Made by a program: the position numbers and the translations under genes. Positions 15,147 through 26,542 of a stretch of DNA of 64,000 nt are shown piece by piece (position 1 is the stretch's first letter; every line of letters begins with the position of its first letter). This DNA is from Chitinophaga pinensis (GTDB lineage Bacteria; Bacteroidota; Bacteroidia; UBA4408). The stretch is from NCBI GenBank assembly GCA_945861665.1, contig CAMAVS010000011.1, positions 1 to 64,000 of the forward strand, in the 5' to 3' direction. The notes beneath the pieces are model-generated. The model searched no databases and was not told the origin of the DNA. It saw only the letters and a list, made by a program, of their open reading frames with translations.

Positions 15147-18100
15147 TTATTGAATAGTAAAGCGGATACTAACTCCCGAGCTGGTATTGGATGTTTTAAA
15201 GGAAGTTGAAATTTCAGGTTTCGTAATTACTCTATCGTAAAATATACGAATGTTAAGCCGTTCGCTTACTATATAATCGGCCGTAAATTTCAATGTAATA
15301 ACCGTTTGCCCTGCTGTTACTTGGTTAATTTCAGTTACTACTTGACGAAGCAACGTGTTGTTTTTTCTAATCGATACATCCGCTCTGCAATTCAAATCGC
15401 TCTTTAATTGTTTCTTAGTTCCTTGAATTGTAAAAGGTATAGTAACATCTTTAAATCGATAGCCAAGCCCCGTTATTATCTCATTGCCCTTTACTTCTGT
15501 TATCTGGGTATTTGCCATTGAAAGTGAAATGTTTCTATCGCGCTTTAACTCCACTTTAGCAAGTAAACTGTTTTGCAAGGTCATGTCAAATCCAAGCAAA
15601 GGACTAAACTGTTCTGATATAGTTGCCACATTTATTTGTCGTTTTGCAATAAAATTGTTCGATATGTCTCTCGCTAAGTCCGCTCCATTTTCGTCCTGCA
15701 AATAATTTAAGTTAGTAGTGTATGAGCCAATATTAAAGGATGAACGGTAAGCATGCGTAACCGAAATGGTTTTAAAATATTTTTTGAACAAAGCATATTT
15801 ATTTAATCCATCGTAGGATACGCGCCAATTGGGTTTTGGAATTAGTTTAAAGGCATCAATAGTTCCTGCATTTGCCGAACCATTGCTATAAGCATCTACA
15901 AAAGAAAGCAATAATACATCCTGTGCCGTTGAGTTGTAGCCATCACTAAATTCGTCAAAAACCGACAGTGAGTGTGCATTTTGTTCGCCCAATTTTTTAG
16001 AATACTTTTCACGTTTTGCCAAGAAATTTTTAAATACCTGTGATGAGTGATCGCCCTTATCATCCTTTACGAAAGATGTTCCCAAGGCTATAATCGAAAC
16101 GCTAAAGCTTCCTGTTTCGGTTTTACTTTGCCCATAGTAGCTATCCGTTAGTGGGTCGTACTTATATATTTCCTGATTGTTGCGTGTTTTTGTTCTTGTT
16201 CCTGTTAGTTCAATTTTTAAATCTTTGAAGGGTTCTAAGCTTGCTTTCGCGTTGATATTTTCATTAAATGTGCGTGTAAATGGAGTATTCACATATTCCG
16301 ATTTTGATAACCACCCATTTTTACCCGCCTGTTCGGCAAAACCGGCACTCTGTTTTCCGAATACAAATTCGTAACCTGGAGCATACAGGAAATCAGAGTT
16401 ATTGTGTACATTTCTTCCATCCGATATTCCAAATAGCGTAGTTTTTGGTAAGTAGCCCGGTAATATTGTTCCATTGGTAACGGAGTAGCTTCCCGAAATA
16501 GATTTAACGGTCATGATAAACTTAGCAATGCCAGCTAAAAATTTACTGTCACTGGGTTTTGTTTTGACAGTATCTTTTGGTATTTTTTGTTTTTTATCCT
16601 TTTCGTTTTCTAACTTTTTGGGGTCTTTTTCATCTTTCTTATCACCCTTTTTTACAACTGATTTTACGGGTGCTTTTGGCTTGGGTGAGTTTACTTTTTT
16701 AAAGTACGGAATTTTGTTGTAAAGTGTTACCATATTCAATTGAGGATTCAATTGTTTTTGATTGGAGTTTGAAATATTGTTACCTATAATTTCAGACCCC
16801 AATGGTGCTGCCGTCCAATCATAGCCGGCCGAATATTTTGCTGTAAGGGTTACCCAATTTAAAAGCGGGAATTTATTGATAGGCACATTCCACGTAGTAT
16901 TTGTACGATGATTGTAAGTCGTAGTTCTACCAAACTTTTTAGCATTGTCTATTAGCACCGATTTTATTTTGTTGATGGAATCACGCTCATTATCTATTTC
17001 TTTGTCGTAGCTGCGGAATGCCTTGCCCTCTAACTCATCCAAGGAAGCATTGTTACTTGCCGTGAAGTCAATGGATAATGCTTTTGTTATATCGTATTTA
17101 AAATCATACACCCTGTTATTTACAAATGTTTTATTGTAAGTGGGTAAAATAAGTATTTCAGCACCATCAGTAGTATTACGTGTTTTTACTTCGTTGTAAT
17201 TTCTATCCACATCCGTTCGGAAGGATAGACGGGAAGGGCCAGTATTGTAATTAATATCACGAATCAATTGTAAATACGGGGAACTTAGTTTTTTCGATTT
17301 TGAAAAAGGTTTTATGTTTTTGGGATTGGCATTAAAATTATAGGCAAGGGCCCCTTTATAATTTTTTAATCGGTTGTATTCCGTATTTATATTTCTCTTG
17401 TACACTTCATTAAATGCGTAGGATACCGACAAATTCTCAACATCGTAAAAATGTGATTTGCCCGATCCCTTTTTTTCTTTTTTTACGTTCGTAAAATTGA
17501 TACCTTTTCTGCGTGTATAATCCTTAATGATTTTAGATAAGGAGTCTCTCTCCTGTTCCATATATGTTGGATAATTATCCAAGGTGGCTTTGGTTGTAAT
17601 ATCCGGATCGAGTGGATTGTATTTTGGAGCAATCCAACCTTCGGAATAACCTGCATACATCGGAATATTTAAGCCCACTTTTTCAGGAATAAATTTACCC
17701 AAACGTATGTTCGATGAAAGATCATAATTGTAGGTATTATCCAAAGCTCGTTCATTCAACTTTTGTTCGATACTGCCGAAGCCCTGTGTTTTAATTCCCG
17801 ATGCAAGTGTAATATCAGCGAAGTCGGCAAGCTTGGCTTGTACACGACCAAGGGCTGCCCATCCGCCTTTTTCTTCAAAACCTTCCAAGCTTAATTCGTT
17901 TACCCATATTTGCGCACATTTTGCAGCACCATCATCTTTAAAGTCGGTTGCGGCAATACGTTTTGGATTTCGAATACCAATCATAATTGTTTTTACGGCA
18001 CTTAAATTCGGATTACCTACAACGGTTATCAGGTGAGCACCGTTGTCGAATGTGGTAACATATGGTGTTATTAAATTGATGCCTTGTATTTTATTAATAA

Positions 18101-21100
18101 TGTCTTGATTGCGCTTTAGTTTTGCATCTTGCAAATCGGAGAAGGTAATGTCCATGTTGTTCACAGGGCTTTGCCAAATATCTTCGCGCGAAGTGGAGCC
18201 ATTAGGAGTAACTGACAAGGTATATTCGTACTCGTAATAATTCTGGTCGAAGTCGGTTCCTAATCGAACAAACATTTTTATGTCTCCTGTGTTAAGTGCC
18301 TCTTTACCTGCTGCTTCAGCGTGTGCAAACATTTTTAAGTGTTTGTAGTTACGCATATCTAACGAAACATTTTTATAAGTAGCTCTTCCATCACCGTCTT
18401 GTAAATTACAAACACTTAAGGATAAGGATTGCTCGTTTAACAATGCTTGTGAAGTAGTTTGTAAATTTCTTTGTCTGTCAATACCAGGAGGAAGCACATA
18501 GTTGAATGGTTTTTTTGAACTGTTTTCTTCTACGTTTACTGCAGCAATATTAAAAGTTGTTTGGTAAGCATTATCGTCCTGAATGTATTCTCCGGGATAC
18601 AACAAAGAGTAATTGTATTTTCTCCAATCGCCACGGATAAGCTCTAATCGTGCAAAACGACATACAATCGGTTGGTCGAATCCTTTAAAGAACATACGCA
18701 TAAATCGCATTGAGCGCAAATCAACATCACCAACAATTCTTTCAGGCGAACGAATAGGAATTTTGAATTGGTACCATTTTATATTTCTTGTACCGTTGGG
18801 CGTTACTGCTTGCGCTTCTACCACATCGGTAATGTAGTTTTGTCCAAGTACCATACTTCCGGGAGCAAGATTGATGTGATATTGAAAATAATTTTCAGAT
18901 TGTGTAAGGTTGTTGTCTCTATTTATATCTTCGGTATTTGGTGTAGTGTTTGAACTTGTTGGATAGCCATCGGGTTGCTCGGTGGTAGAGTTTCCTTCCA
19001 ATCCATTGTATTCACTGTAACGAGTTAAAACAGGAGCACTGGCATTGTCCCAATTTGAGCTTCTGAAATACTTGTAATCATCAGCTGATGGATCGGCTTT
19101 TGCATTTGTTGTTGCGATTGAATTTGTTCCGAAAGCAGCTTCAACAGAACTAATGTAGTTTGCAAAAAATGTTGCTTCATCTGTATTGCTATAACCGTCT
19201 AATCCCACATCTTGTTTTTGTCTCTTTTCAGCGTCATTATCAAATGCATTTACCATTGGTTGAGTTAACGGCACAAGCCCCCAATTGGTATTTGTAAGCA
19301 CGTTTGTGTCGTAAGGTTTAGCAAAAGGCAATCCATTTTCAAACGATTTTCTGGAATCTTTTAATACATCTTCTGAGATGTCACCGATGTTAAAATATAA
19401 GTCACCCTTTGTGTTGGCTGCTGTAAGGTTATCATCGTTAAATGGGTCCATCATCCAAAACTGGATATAGTCCACATTGGATGCTTCGAAATCGGTGGTC
19501 TCTAATCTTCGGATAACACCTCCCCAAGTGGAAGTAGGATTTGTTAATTTTCCGTCAGCAGCCAATCCTGTTACATTAAAATTATAAGGGCCTCTTTCAT
19601 CGGGATAAAATGCAAAGTCGAGTATGGGTAAATTTGTAACAATGGCATTTGGATTTTGCCTGTTTGGAAAAATTTCTTTTTCCAATACCTCTCTTACAAA
19701 ATGATTTGATTGCGCAACCTTATCACTTTTAATGTGATCGGGTGTTAGGTTGTTGTTTCTAAAAAACAAAGGGTCAATAATGTACCAAGCTAATTTTGAA
19801 CGATTGTATCCGTAAGCTAAGTTGTTGGTTAAATTTCCTTCTGGGAATAAGTCGATCTGACCTTGAGGTACACTTGCCAGTGTCCACGATTGCTGCTGTT
19901 TTAAATCAATGGCAGACTGGCTACCTTCAAAATCATCGATGTACGAAATACCTTCTTTTCCTATTGCACGGGCGTGTCCGGGAAATAATCTGGCAACCTC
20001 ACCGGCAACTGTTAATGTGGACATTTCCTTTGTGTTAATCAAGGGGATTCTATCAATCAACTTAGTAAGAAATGGGGCTTCTGTTCTATAGGTTCCATCT
20101 AAGCCAACAATAGTATTTGATATGGGCTCATCGCCAATGTTTACTTTTTGTGTAAGGGGCCTTTCTGTTAAATTCATAAAAGTACCACCCAGTGTAAAAT
20201 CTTTGGAAAATTGATAGTCTAAATGTGTTCCAATAAGCGATTTGGTTTGGAAGGCAAATAATGCGTTGCTCTCCAACGATATTTTTATGGGTTTTCCTGA
20301 CTCCAAAATACCTTGATTTATAATTTTTACACGACCAAGTGCATAGTCAACTGTATAATCGACATTTTCAGTAAGTGGTGCACCACCAGCAGTAACTTTT
20401 ACCGACCCCTGGGGTATATTAACAGCATTTAATGGAATTTCAGAACCGGATGAAGAACTATAGCTACCACGCATTTTAAAACGATTTTTGGCAGGAATTT
20501 GCTGTGCCGCTGTTTTGGTTGAGTCGTATAATTCCTGAAACACATATTTATTTGCAAGCTGTTGTTCACCCTCAGAGAAATGATTTCGTAAGTGACTACC
20601 AAAAGGCTCTAGTACAGGAAAATATAATTTTCCATTCTTTAAATTGATAGGAATTATATCTCCTTGAATAACATCTAAGACTCCATCAGCGCCTTGATTT
20701 CCCTGCCTATTTAGTCTGTCTAATTTAAAAACTTGAAGTAATATTTTTCCGTTGATGGCGCCTTCAGAAATATAATTCACATCAACTCCTCTCTCAATGT
20801 TTGCGTGTAAAACATTTAGTTGTAAATCTTTTTCATTGATGTTGTAACCTCCAACACTGTATACGTTTTTCATCATCAAATCCCAAATCGGTAACTTAAT
20901 ACGCACACTGGTTGCTTTTAGCATTTTAAGAAAAAGCGCCTTTGGTGCAGCAACGCCATCGTTTGAAAACTCTCCTGCTTGATAGGTTTTTCCATCAACA
21001 GTATATTGGTAGGCAACAGAAAGTACAGCGCTGCTGCTTAAGGTTGAATTGAGCGAGATAAAACCTAAGCGTGGGTGAAAGGTGTATTCAGATTCTGATA

Positions 21101-22490
21101 ATTTTCTGGCGTTCTCAATTACTTCATAATCTTGTACGGGTGCAAAATTAATACCCGGTGTATTGTATATAGATAAGGTATTGATGGCATTAAAAAAGCC
21201 GCGATCGGGAAGTAAGGTATTCATGTGCGTATATAAATCATTCGAACCCTTATTGTCTGGATATCCTTTTGAATCATTTGCTGCTGCAGGGTCGTTAATA
21301 AAACCTTGTGCAAACCACGATTGATTTGGGAAATTGGAAGGAGAGTTGGTTCGTTTTGATTCACCTAAATCCGCAAAAGCAACAATGTTTCGTGTATTGT
21401 CGGTCACACCATTTTCGTTTGTTACCCATACCTCAACGCGTGCAATGTTAATTTTAGAACTTAAAATAGGAGCAGTGGACAGGGCTTTTTCGTAACTGTC
21501 TCTGAAGTATTGTGAAAGAAAAAAGTGTCGGTTCGATTCATAATTATCACCCAACACTTCAAACTTAGTAACCTGAGCTCCACCGCTAACTTCCACCTCA
21601 CTCTTTTTTCCTTTTTGTTGTGAGAAAATTGTTGTTGCTGTTAATCTTCCAAATTGCAATTTAGTTTTTATACCGAACAAGCTTTGGCTACCTGTAATTA
21701 AACTTCCATTCAGTGGTAAGCTAACATTTCCCGCTTCTATTTTTTTAATGATTTCATCCTCGAATCCTGTGTATTCTAATTTTGTTTGATTTTCCCAATC
21801 AAACGCAGCTTCGGTATTATAGTTGAGTGTAAGTTTTAATTTTTCGCCAATTTTCCCAATCATGTTAATTTGAATTTTTTGGTCGAAGTTAAAGGTGCTT
21901 ACTTTTCGTTGTTTTTCCGTTAACGCAGGATTTTCATTTCGCGATGTGTTTACACCAAAAATTAGTTCAGCCGAACCTTGTGGGCGAATATCAACGGTGT
22001 TGCCTCCAAAAATCCTATCGAACGCATCGCCTGCTACGTGTATGGGCGGTATAAGATTGTTTTTAGGATTGTTAACATTTTCAGCATCTTGACGTTTTTT
22101 CCAATTGTCTTTCAATGCTTTTTTCATATCGTAGTCCAGGTATTCCTCCATAGTCATATAGGAAGGATTGCGATAATTTATATCGCCCATTTTTTGTTTA
22201 AAAATGTATTGGCCGGTTTTTGGGTCGTACTCTAATTCATCTTTAATATTGGTAGGGTTGTTTCCGTAAAGTCCGCCCACGTGACCTTTGTCTGAAGGGT
22301 CCCAGGAGTCGTCTTTAAATGGGTAAGGAAGTTTTGTGTCTTTTGTTTTTCCTGTGTCACCAGGAAGCGTTTTTGCCGGACTTACAACGTAACGATGGTA
22401 ACGATTTACCATTGCACTCGAATTCCATATAATCAATGACAGTGTGCTAACAAAAAAGTAAAAAGGTATGCTGCTGCGCTCTATCTTCAC
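15147..22490 (-). CDS. sprA: SprA, type IX secretion outer-membrane translocon
   Basis: A 2,447-residue protein, close to the length of known SprA (about 2,400). It begins with a hydrophobic export signal (FYFFVSTLSLIIWNSS). Repeated SprA-type blocks follow, such as GITFAPVQDYEVIENARKL-like and SYIDDFEGSQSAIDLKQQQ, WYIIDPLFF, and YPGEYIQDD regions, then a long series of amphipathic strands ending in GVSIRFTIQ. SprA forms the giant beta-barrel through which type IX cargo crosses the outer membrane, and in gliding species it carries the adhesin SprB. A Lys/Pro-rich loop (about residues 1920-1980) is probably a species-specific extracellular or plug insertion. It begins 13 bases after ruvA. The many secreted proteins with sorting tails in this window are its likely clients. 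Confidence 0.96.
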   Translation of the reverse strand: MKIERSSIPFYFFVSTLSLIIWNSSAMVNRYHRYVVSPAKTLPGDTGKTKDTKLPYPFKDDSWDPSDKGHVGGLYGNNPTNIKDELEYDPKTGQYIFKQKMGDINYRNPSYMTMEEYLDYDMKKALKDNWKKRQDAENVNNPKNNLIPPIHVAGDAFDRIFGGNTVDIRPQGSAELIFGVNTSRNENPALTEKQRKVSTFNFDQKIQINMIGKIGEKLKLTLNYNTEAAFDWENQTKLEYTGFEDEIIKKIEAGNVSLPLNGSLITGSQSLFGIKTKLQFGRLTATTIFSQQKGKKSEVEVSGGAQVTKFEVLGDNYESNRHFFLSQYFRDSYEKALSTAPILSSKINIARVEVWVTNENGVTDNTRNIVAFADLGESKRTNSPSNFPNQSWFAQGFINDPAAANDSKGYPDNKGSNDLYTHMNTLLPDRGFFNAINTLSIYNTPGINFAPVQDYEVIENARKLSESEYTFHPRLGFISLNSTLSSSAVLSVAYQYTVDGKTYQAGEFSNDGVAAPKALFLKMLKATSVRIKLPIWDLMMKNVYSVGGYNINEKDLQLNVLHANIERGVDVNYISEGAINGKILLQVFKLDRLNRQGNQGADGVLDVIQGDIIPINLKNGKLYFPVLEPFGSHLRNHFSEGEQQLANKYVFQELYDSTKTAAQQIPAKNRFKMRGSYSSSSGSEIPLNAVNIPQGSVKVTAGGAPLTENVDYTVDYALGRVKIINQGILESGKPIKISLESNALFAFQTKSLIGTHLDYQFSKDFTLGGTFMNLTERPLTQKVNIGDEPISNTIVGLDGTYRTEAPFLTKLIDRIPLINTKEMSTLTVAGEVARLFPGHARAIGKEGISYIDDFEGSQSAIDLKQQQSWTLASVPQGQIDLFPEGNLTNNLAYGYNRSKLAWYIIDPLFFRNNNLTPDHIKSDKVAQSNHFVREVLEKEIFPNRQNPNAIVTNLPILDFAFYPDERGPYNFNVTGLAADGKLTNPTSTWGGVIRRLETTDFEASNVDYIQFWMMDPFNDDNLTAANTKGDLYFNIGDISEDVLKDSRKSFENGLPFAKPYDTNVLTNTNWGLVPLTQPMVNAFDNDAEKRQKQDVGLDGYSNTDEATFFANYISSVEAAFGTNSIATTNAKADPSADDYKYFRSSNWDNASAPVLTRYSEYNGLEGNSTTEQPDGYPTSSNTTPNTEDINRDNNLTQSENYFQYHINLAPGSMVLGQNYITDVVEAQAVTPNGTRNIKWYQFKIPIRSPERIVGDVDLRSMRFMRMFFKGFDQPIVCRFARLELIRGDWRKYNYSLLYPGEYIQDDNAYQTTFNIAAVNVEENSSKKPFNYVLPPGIDRQRNLQTTSQALLNEQSLSLSVCNLQDGDGRATYKNVSLDMRNYKHLKMFAHAEAAGKEALNTGDIKMFVRLGTDFDQNYYEYEYTLSVTPNGSTSREDIWQSPVNNMDITFSDLQDAKLKRNQDIINKIQGINLITPYVTTFDNGAHLITVVGNPNLSAVKTIMIGIRNPKRIAATDFKDDGAAKCAQIWVNELSLEGFEEKGGWAALGRVQAKLADFADITLASGIKTQGFGSIEQKLNERALDNTYNYDLSSNIRLGKFIPEKVGLNIPMYAGYSEGWIAPKYNPLDPDITTKATLDNYPTYMEQERDSLSKIIKDYTRRKGINFTNVKKEKKGSGKSHFYDVENLSVSYAFNEVYKRNINTEYNRLKNYKGALAYNFNANPKNIKPFSKSKKLSSPYLQLIRDINYNTGPSRLSFRTDVDRNYNEVKTRNTTDGAEILILPTYNKTFVNNRVYDFKYDITKALSIDFTASNNASLDELEGKAFRSYDKEIDNERDSINKIKSVLIDNAKKFGRTTTYNHRTNTTWNVPINKFPLLNWVTLTAKYSAGYDWTAAPLGSEIIGNNISNSNQKQLNPQLNMVTLYNKIPYFKKVNSPKPKAPVKSVVKKGDKKDEKDPKKLENEKDKKQKIPKDTVKTKPSDSKFLAGIAKFIMTVKSISGSYSVTNGTILPGYLPKTTLFGISDGRNVHNNSDFLYAPGYEFVFGKQSAGFAEQAGKNGWLSKSEYVNTPFTRTFNENINAKASLEPFKDLKIELTGTRTKTRNNQEIYKYDPLTDSYYGQSKTETGSFSVSIIALGTSFVKDDKGDHSSQVFKNFLAKREKYSKKLGEQNAHSLSVFDEFSDGYNSTAQDVLLLSFVDAYSNGSANAGTIDAFKLIPKPNWRVSYDGLNKYALFKKYFKTISVTHAYRSSFNIGSYTTNLNYLQDENGADLARDISNNFIAKRQINVATISEQFSPLLGFDMTLQNSLLAKVELKRDRNISLSMANTQITEVKGNEIITGLGYRFKDVTIPFTIQGTKKQLKSDLNCRADVSIRKNNTLLRQVVTEINQVTAGQTVITLKFTADYIVSERLNIRIFYDRVITKPEISTSFKTSNTSSGVSIRFTIQ

Positions 22491-22503
22491 TGTATAATTG
22501 TCA

Positions 22504-23097
22504 CTACAAATTTTTCAATGTTTGTTTTATAGCTTGCTCTACTGATAATTCGGAAGTTGCCGCTCGAATTACTTTATCCAATGATTTTTCAGCTAAATTT
22601 TTGGCAAAGCCTAGCATTACCAAAGCAGATAACGCTTCTTCTCGAATTGTATTGTGTGGCATCATCGAAAATGTGCTCGCAGTGTCTTCTTTTCCTACTT
22701 TATCTTTCAAATCAACAATAATTCGCTGTGCTGTTTTGTCGCCAATTCCTTTTACGGAGCGCAATGCTGCTACATTCCCTGCTAATATGGTTTGTTGTAA
22801 TTCCGATGGAGCAAAAGAAGAAAGAAACATACGTGCTGTGTTTCCTCCTACGCCCGAAACGGAAATTAAATGTCGGAAAAAAGTGCGCTCACTTTCTTCC
22901 GAAAAACCGTACATGGTTTGTGTATAATCCATTGTGTTTACCAAGGTGTGGCTATATAATTTACATTTATCACCTGGGGCACCCAGTTTAGAAAATGTGT
23001 TTAATGAAATATTTAGCATATACCCAACGCCCGAACAGTCTATTACTGCATAAGTAGGTGTTTTTTCAGCTAAGCGACCTTCAATGTGTGTTATCAT
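22504..23097 (-). CDS. ruvA: Holliday junction branch migration protein RuvA
   Basis: A 197-residue protein starting at MITHIEGRLAEK; the longer ORF start at 23148 would run into maeB and lacks support. The OB-fold (residues 1-62), helix-hairpin-helix domain (LISVSGVGGNTARMFLSSF and LRSVKGIGDKTAQRIIVDL, about 70-130) and C-terminal RuvB-binding domain (EEALSALVMLGFAKN) are all present. It binds the four-way junction as a tetramer and directs RuvB. Its ATG lies one base after the maeB stop, and sprA follows within 13 bases. Confidence 0.96.
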   Translation of the reverse strand: MITHIEGRLAEKTPTYAVIDCSGVGYMLNISLNTFSKLGAPGDKCKLYSHTLVNTMDYTQTMYGFSEESERTFFRHLISVSGVGGNTARMFLSSFAPSELQQTILAGNVAALRSVKGIGDKTAQRIIVDLKDKVGKEDTASTFSMMPHNTIREEALSALVMLGFAKNLAEKSLDKVIRAATSELSVEQAIKQTLKNL

Positions 23098-23098
23098 A

Positions 23099-25390
23099 TT
23101 ATATATCTTCTCCGGCAGATTGTTTAACTTGCGCATCCACAACTGCAATGGTAACCATATTCACAATTTCTCTAACCGAACTTCCCAACTGAACAATATG
23201 TACCGATTTTCTTAATCCTAGTAAAACTGGCCCAATAGCTTCAGTACTTCCCATTTCTTGCAGCATTTTATAGGCTATATTGCCGGATGAAAGATTCGGG
23301 AAAATAAGTGTATTTGCTGGAGCCTTTGCCAATTCACTGAACGGAAATTGCTCCTTTGTCATTTCACTGTTGAGCGCAAAATTTGCTTGTATTTCACCAT
23401 CTACAATCAATTCAGGGTGTTCTTCGTGCAGTATACTTACTGCTTCGCGAACTTTGTTTGATTCCTCGCTGTTTACTGAACCAAAGTTGGAGTAGGAGAG
23501 CAGTGCTATTCTTGGAATAATGTTCAATTGTTGCACAGCAGTGGCCGTTAGCAACGTTATATCTACTAAGTCTTGGGCAGTTGGATTAATGGTTACAGTA
23601 GTATCGGCAATAAAGTACGGACCTTTTTTATTCACCATAATATACATTCCTGCTACTCGATTAACCCCCTTTTGAGTGCCAATTATTTGTAAGGCAGGAC
23701 GAATGGTATCTGGATATTTTCTGGTTACTCCCGATATTAATGCATCCGCTTCACCTGTTTCCACCATCATTGCACCAAAGTAGTTACGTTCACGCATAGC
23801 TTTGCGAGCCTCAGGTAAGGTGCATCCTTTGCGTTTACGTTTTTTGAAAAACAAATCACCGTATTCATTTCTTTTCACATCTTGCTCTTTGTTTCGCGGA
23901 TCTATAATTACAGTATCGCCTAGGTCGATATTGTTTTGAAGCATTAAAGCATTTATTTTTTCCTTATTACCCAATAACACAGGTATTGCAATTCCTTCAT
24001 CACGCACTTGTTGAGCAGCTTTTAGAATTTTGTGATTATCGGCTTCAGCAAAAACCACTTTCATTAATTTTTGTTTTGCACGAATAGTGATGTAACGCAT
24101 TAACTTACTGTCAAGTCCTAAGCGGTTCATCAATTCGGTTTTATATCCTTCCCAATCGGTAATTTTTAATCGTGCAATGCCCGAATCGATGGCGGCCTTT
24201 GCAACTGCTGGAGCTACCGTATAAATTAAACGAGGATCAATGGGTTTTGGAATAATATAATCTCTTCCAAAAGCCATACTTTTTTCGTTATAAGCCAATG
24301 TAACAGCCTCTGGAACAGGTTCTTTTGCAAGTTCAGCAATAGCTTTTACTGCTGCCAGTTTCATTGCCTCGTTAATTCCACTTGCGCGAACATCTAATGC
24401 CCCTCTAAATATAAATGGAAAACCAAGTACATTGTTTACTTGGTTTGGAAAGTCGGAACGACCAGTCGCTAAAATGATGTCTTTTCGTGCAGCTATTGCT
24501 TCGTGATAAGTAATTTCAGGGTCAGGGTTAGCAAGAGCAAAAACAATGGGATCTTTTGCCATTGATTGAATCATAGCTTTGTTTACCACATTTCCTTTCG
24601 ATAAACCCAGAAAAACATCGGCTCCTTTGAAGGCATCTTTCAATGTTTTAATATTTTTAATCTTCGTTGCAAAATACTTTTTTTGGTCATCTAAGTCTTT
24701 TCTGTCTACTGAAATTACGCCCTTGGAATCGAGCATAATGATGTTTTCTTTTTTAGCACCCAAGGCGAGGTAAAGCTTTGTACAAGATATTGCTGAGGCC
24801 CCAGCACCGTTTACGACTATCTTTATTTTGTTTATTTTTTTATTGACTAATTCCAGGGCATTTAACAAACCGGCAGCCGAAATAATGGCTGTTCCGTGCT
24901 GATCATCGTGCATCAGTGGAATGTCTAATTCCTCTTTTAATCTCCGTTCTATTTCAAAACACTCAGGAGCTTTTATATCTTCTAGATTAATACCACCAAA
25001 AGTGGGTGCAATAGCTTTTACAGTGTTAACAAACGAGTCAACATCCACCGCATCTACCTCAATGTCAAACACATCTATATCGGCAAATATTTTAAACAAC
25101 AATCCTTTTCCTTCCATAACGGGCTTAGATGCCAGTGGGCCAATATTGCCTAAGCCAAGCACTGCAGTTCCGTTGGATATAACAGCTACTAAATTTCCTT
25201 TTGCAGTATATTTATAAGCATCATCCGGATTTTTTTCTATTTCAAGGCAAGGTTCGGCAACCCCTGGAGAATAAGCTAATGAAAGGTCTCGTTGGGAGTT
25301 ATATGGTTTGGTTGGTATTACCTCAATTTTCCCCGGTCTGCCTTGTGAATGATAATCAAGCGCATCTTGTTTTTTTATTTTTGTAGCCAT
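23099..25390 (-). CDS. maeB: NADP-dependent malic enzyme with phosphotransacetylase-like domain
   Basis: A 763-residue two-domain enzyme that decarboxylates malate to pyruvate with reduction of NADP. The malic enzyme part (about 1-430) shows [39 protein letters not shown] and the Rossmann motif [12 protein letters not shown]. The C-terminal part (about 440-760) is the phosphotransacetylase-like domain ([37 protein letters not shown]), which in MaeB usually has a regulatory role in response to acetyl-CoA. Length and order are typical. It is divergent from cobB and the first gene of the leftward maeB-ruvA-sprA run. Confidence 0.96.
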   Translation of the reverse strand: MATKIKKQDALDYHSQGRPGKIEVIPTKPYNSQRDLSLAYSPGVAEPCLEIEKNPDDAYKYTAKGNLVAVISNGTAVLGLGNIGPLASKPVMEGKGLLFKIFADIDVFDIEVDAVDVDSFVNTVKAIAPTFGGINLEDIKAPECFEIERRLKEELDIPLMHDDQHGTAIISAAGLLNALELVNKKINKIKIVVNGAGASAISCTKLYLALGAKKENIIMLDSKGVISVDRKDLDDQKKYFATKIKNIKTLKDAFKGADVFLGLSKGNVVNKAMIQSMAKDPIVFALANPDPEITYHEAIAARKDIILATGRSDFPNQVNNVLGFPFIFRGALDVRASGINEAMKLAAVKAIAELAKEPVPEAVTLAYNEKSMAFGRDYIIPKPIDPRLIYTVAPAVAKAAIDSGIARLKITDWEGYKTELMNRLGLDSKLMRYITIRAKQKLMKVVFAEADNHKILKAAQQVRDEGIAIPVLLGNKEKINALMLQNNIDLGDTVIIDPRNKEQDVKRNEYGDLFFKKRKRKGCTLPEARKAMRERNYFGAMMVETGEADALISGVTRKYPDTIRPALQIIGTQKGVNRVAGMYIMVNKKGPYFIADTTVTINPTAQDLVDITLLTATAVQQLNIIPRIALLSYSNFGSVNSEESNKVREAVSILHEEHPELIVDGEIQANFALNSEMTKEQFPFSELAKAPANTLIFPNLSSGNIAYKMLQEMGSTEAIGPVLLGLRKSVHIVQLGSSVREIVNMVTIAVVDAQVKQSAGEDI

Positions 25391-25511
25391 CTATTTATTT
25401 GTTTTCTAAATATTTTCTAAATAACTTGAACTTGCGAAGTTAATAAATTATGAAAAATATTGCATATTTTAATTTAGGACAGGTACTTTTATCAAAAAAT
25501 AGCAAATTAGG

Positions 25512-26201
25512 GTGAAAAATGTAGTGGTATTTACAGGTGCAGGAATAAGTGCTGAGAGTGGTATTAAAACTTTTCGCGATAGTGGCGGACAATGGGATGA
25601 ATATGATTTAAATAACGTTGCTACTCCCGAAGCTTGGGAAAGAAATCCAATTTTGGTGCTCGATTTTTACAATGCGCGTAGAAAGCAAGTAATGAAGGCC
25701 AAACCAAATTCTGCACATAAAGCGCTTGTTGAGCTAGAGCAAAAATTTAATGTGCAAATAATTACCCAAAATGTGGATGATTTGCACGAAAGGGCCGGTT
25801 CAAAAAATGTGTTGCATTTACACGGTGAAATAATGAAGGCTCAAAGTACAGCCGACCCATCGCTTGTTCATACACTGCAAAATTCGAGCCTTTTGCATGG
25901 TGATAAATGTAAAAATGGATCGCAATTGCGACCACACATTGTTTGGTTTGGGGAGCTCGTTCCGAATATGGAATTGGCTTATTTATTAGTAGAAAATGCC
26001 GATATATTAATTGTTACAGGAACTTCGTTAAATGTTTATCCTGCTGCTGGCTTGCTTGAGTACGCACCAAAAAAATCGGCTAAATACATTATAGACCCAA
26101 ATGATGTGAGCCTTGTTATAGAGGAAGGATTTACCTATATTAAAAAAAATGCAGGAAATGGATTGCCTGAATTATGTCAAAAATTGCTGAATGAAAAATA
26201 G
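25512..26201 (+). CDS. cobB: Sir2-family NAD-dependent deacylase
   Basis: A 229-residue sirtuin starting at GTG. The NAD-binding motif GAGISAESGIKTFRD (residues 9-23), TQNVDDLHERAG and the catalytic His in LHLHGE are present. FYNARR gives the Tyr-x-x-Arg pair of class III sirtuins, which accept succinyl or malonyl lysine, so desuccinylase activity is likely. The zinc site is degenerate: the usual first Cys pair is absent (KAQSTADPSLV in its place) and only one Cys (DKCKNGSQ) remains before LRPHIVWFGE. The same shortened zinc region is, from memory, common in Bacteroidota. It overlaps the next gene by 11 bases. Confidence 0.93.
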   Translation: MKNVVVFTGAGISAESGIKTFRDSGGQWDEYDLNNVATPEAWERNPILVLDFYNARRKQVMKAKPNSAHKALVELEQKFNVQIITQNVDDLHERAGSKNVLHLHGEIMKAQSTADPSLVHTLQNSSLLHGDKCKNGSQLRPHIVWFGELVPNMELAYLLVENADILIVTGTSLNVYPAAGLLEYAPKKSAKYIIDPNDVSLVIEEGFTYIKKNAGNGLPELCQKLLNEK

Positions 26202-26541
26202 CCTTATCGTTGCTTTAGTTGCCTTGGCAGTATTTTATTCTTGTTCTAAAAAGCAAGGAGAAAGTCCTTATTCTATTATCAGCAAAGATACAATGGCACT
26301 TGTTATTACGGATTTACACATTGTTGATGCCGCAATTTCATTGAATAGTTTTGATATGAGTGCCACAGATTTTGATAAACAGAAGTTATATGCACAAGTT
26401 TTTAAACAACACAAAGTAACTAAGGCTAAATTTAATAAAAGCTTCAAATGTTATTCAGAAAACCTGGCGGAAATAAATGAAATTTATAAGGAAGTAATTA
26501 TTGCATTGAGTAAAAAGCAGGCAGAGGTAAGCAAACAATAA
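26191..26541 (+). CDS. DUF4296-like lipoprotein
   Basis: A 116-residue protein with a lipoprotein signal: a hydrophobic stretch followed by VFYSCSKK, where Cys18 would be lipidated. The remainder matches the DUF4296 layout: MALVITDLHIVDAAI, then YAQVFKQHKVTKAKFNKSFKCYSEN, ending in a helical tail. It is probably anchored in the outer membrane facing the periplasm. Function is unknown. It overlaps cobB by 11 bases and ends one base before the convergent nadD. Confidence 0.82.
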   Translation: MKNSLIVALVALAVFYSCSKKQGESPYSIISKDTMALVITDLHIVDAAISLNSFDMSATDFDKQKLYAQVFKQHKVTKAKFNKSFKCYSENLAEINEIYKEVIIALSKKQAEVSKQ

Positions 26542-26542
26542 A

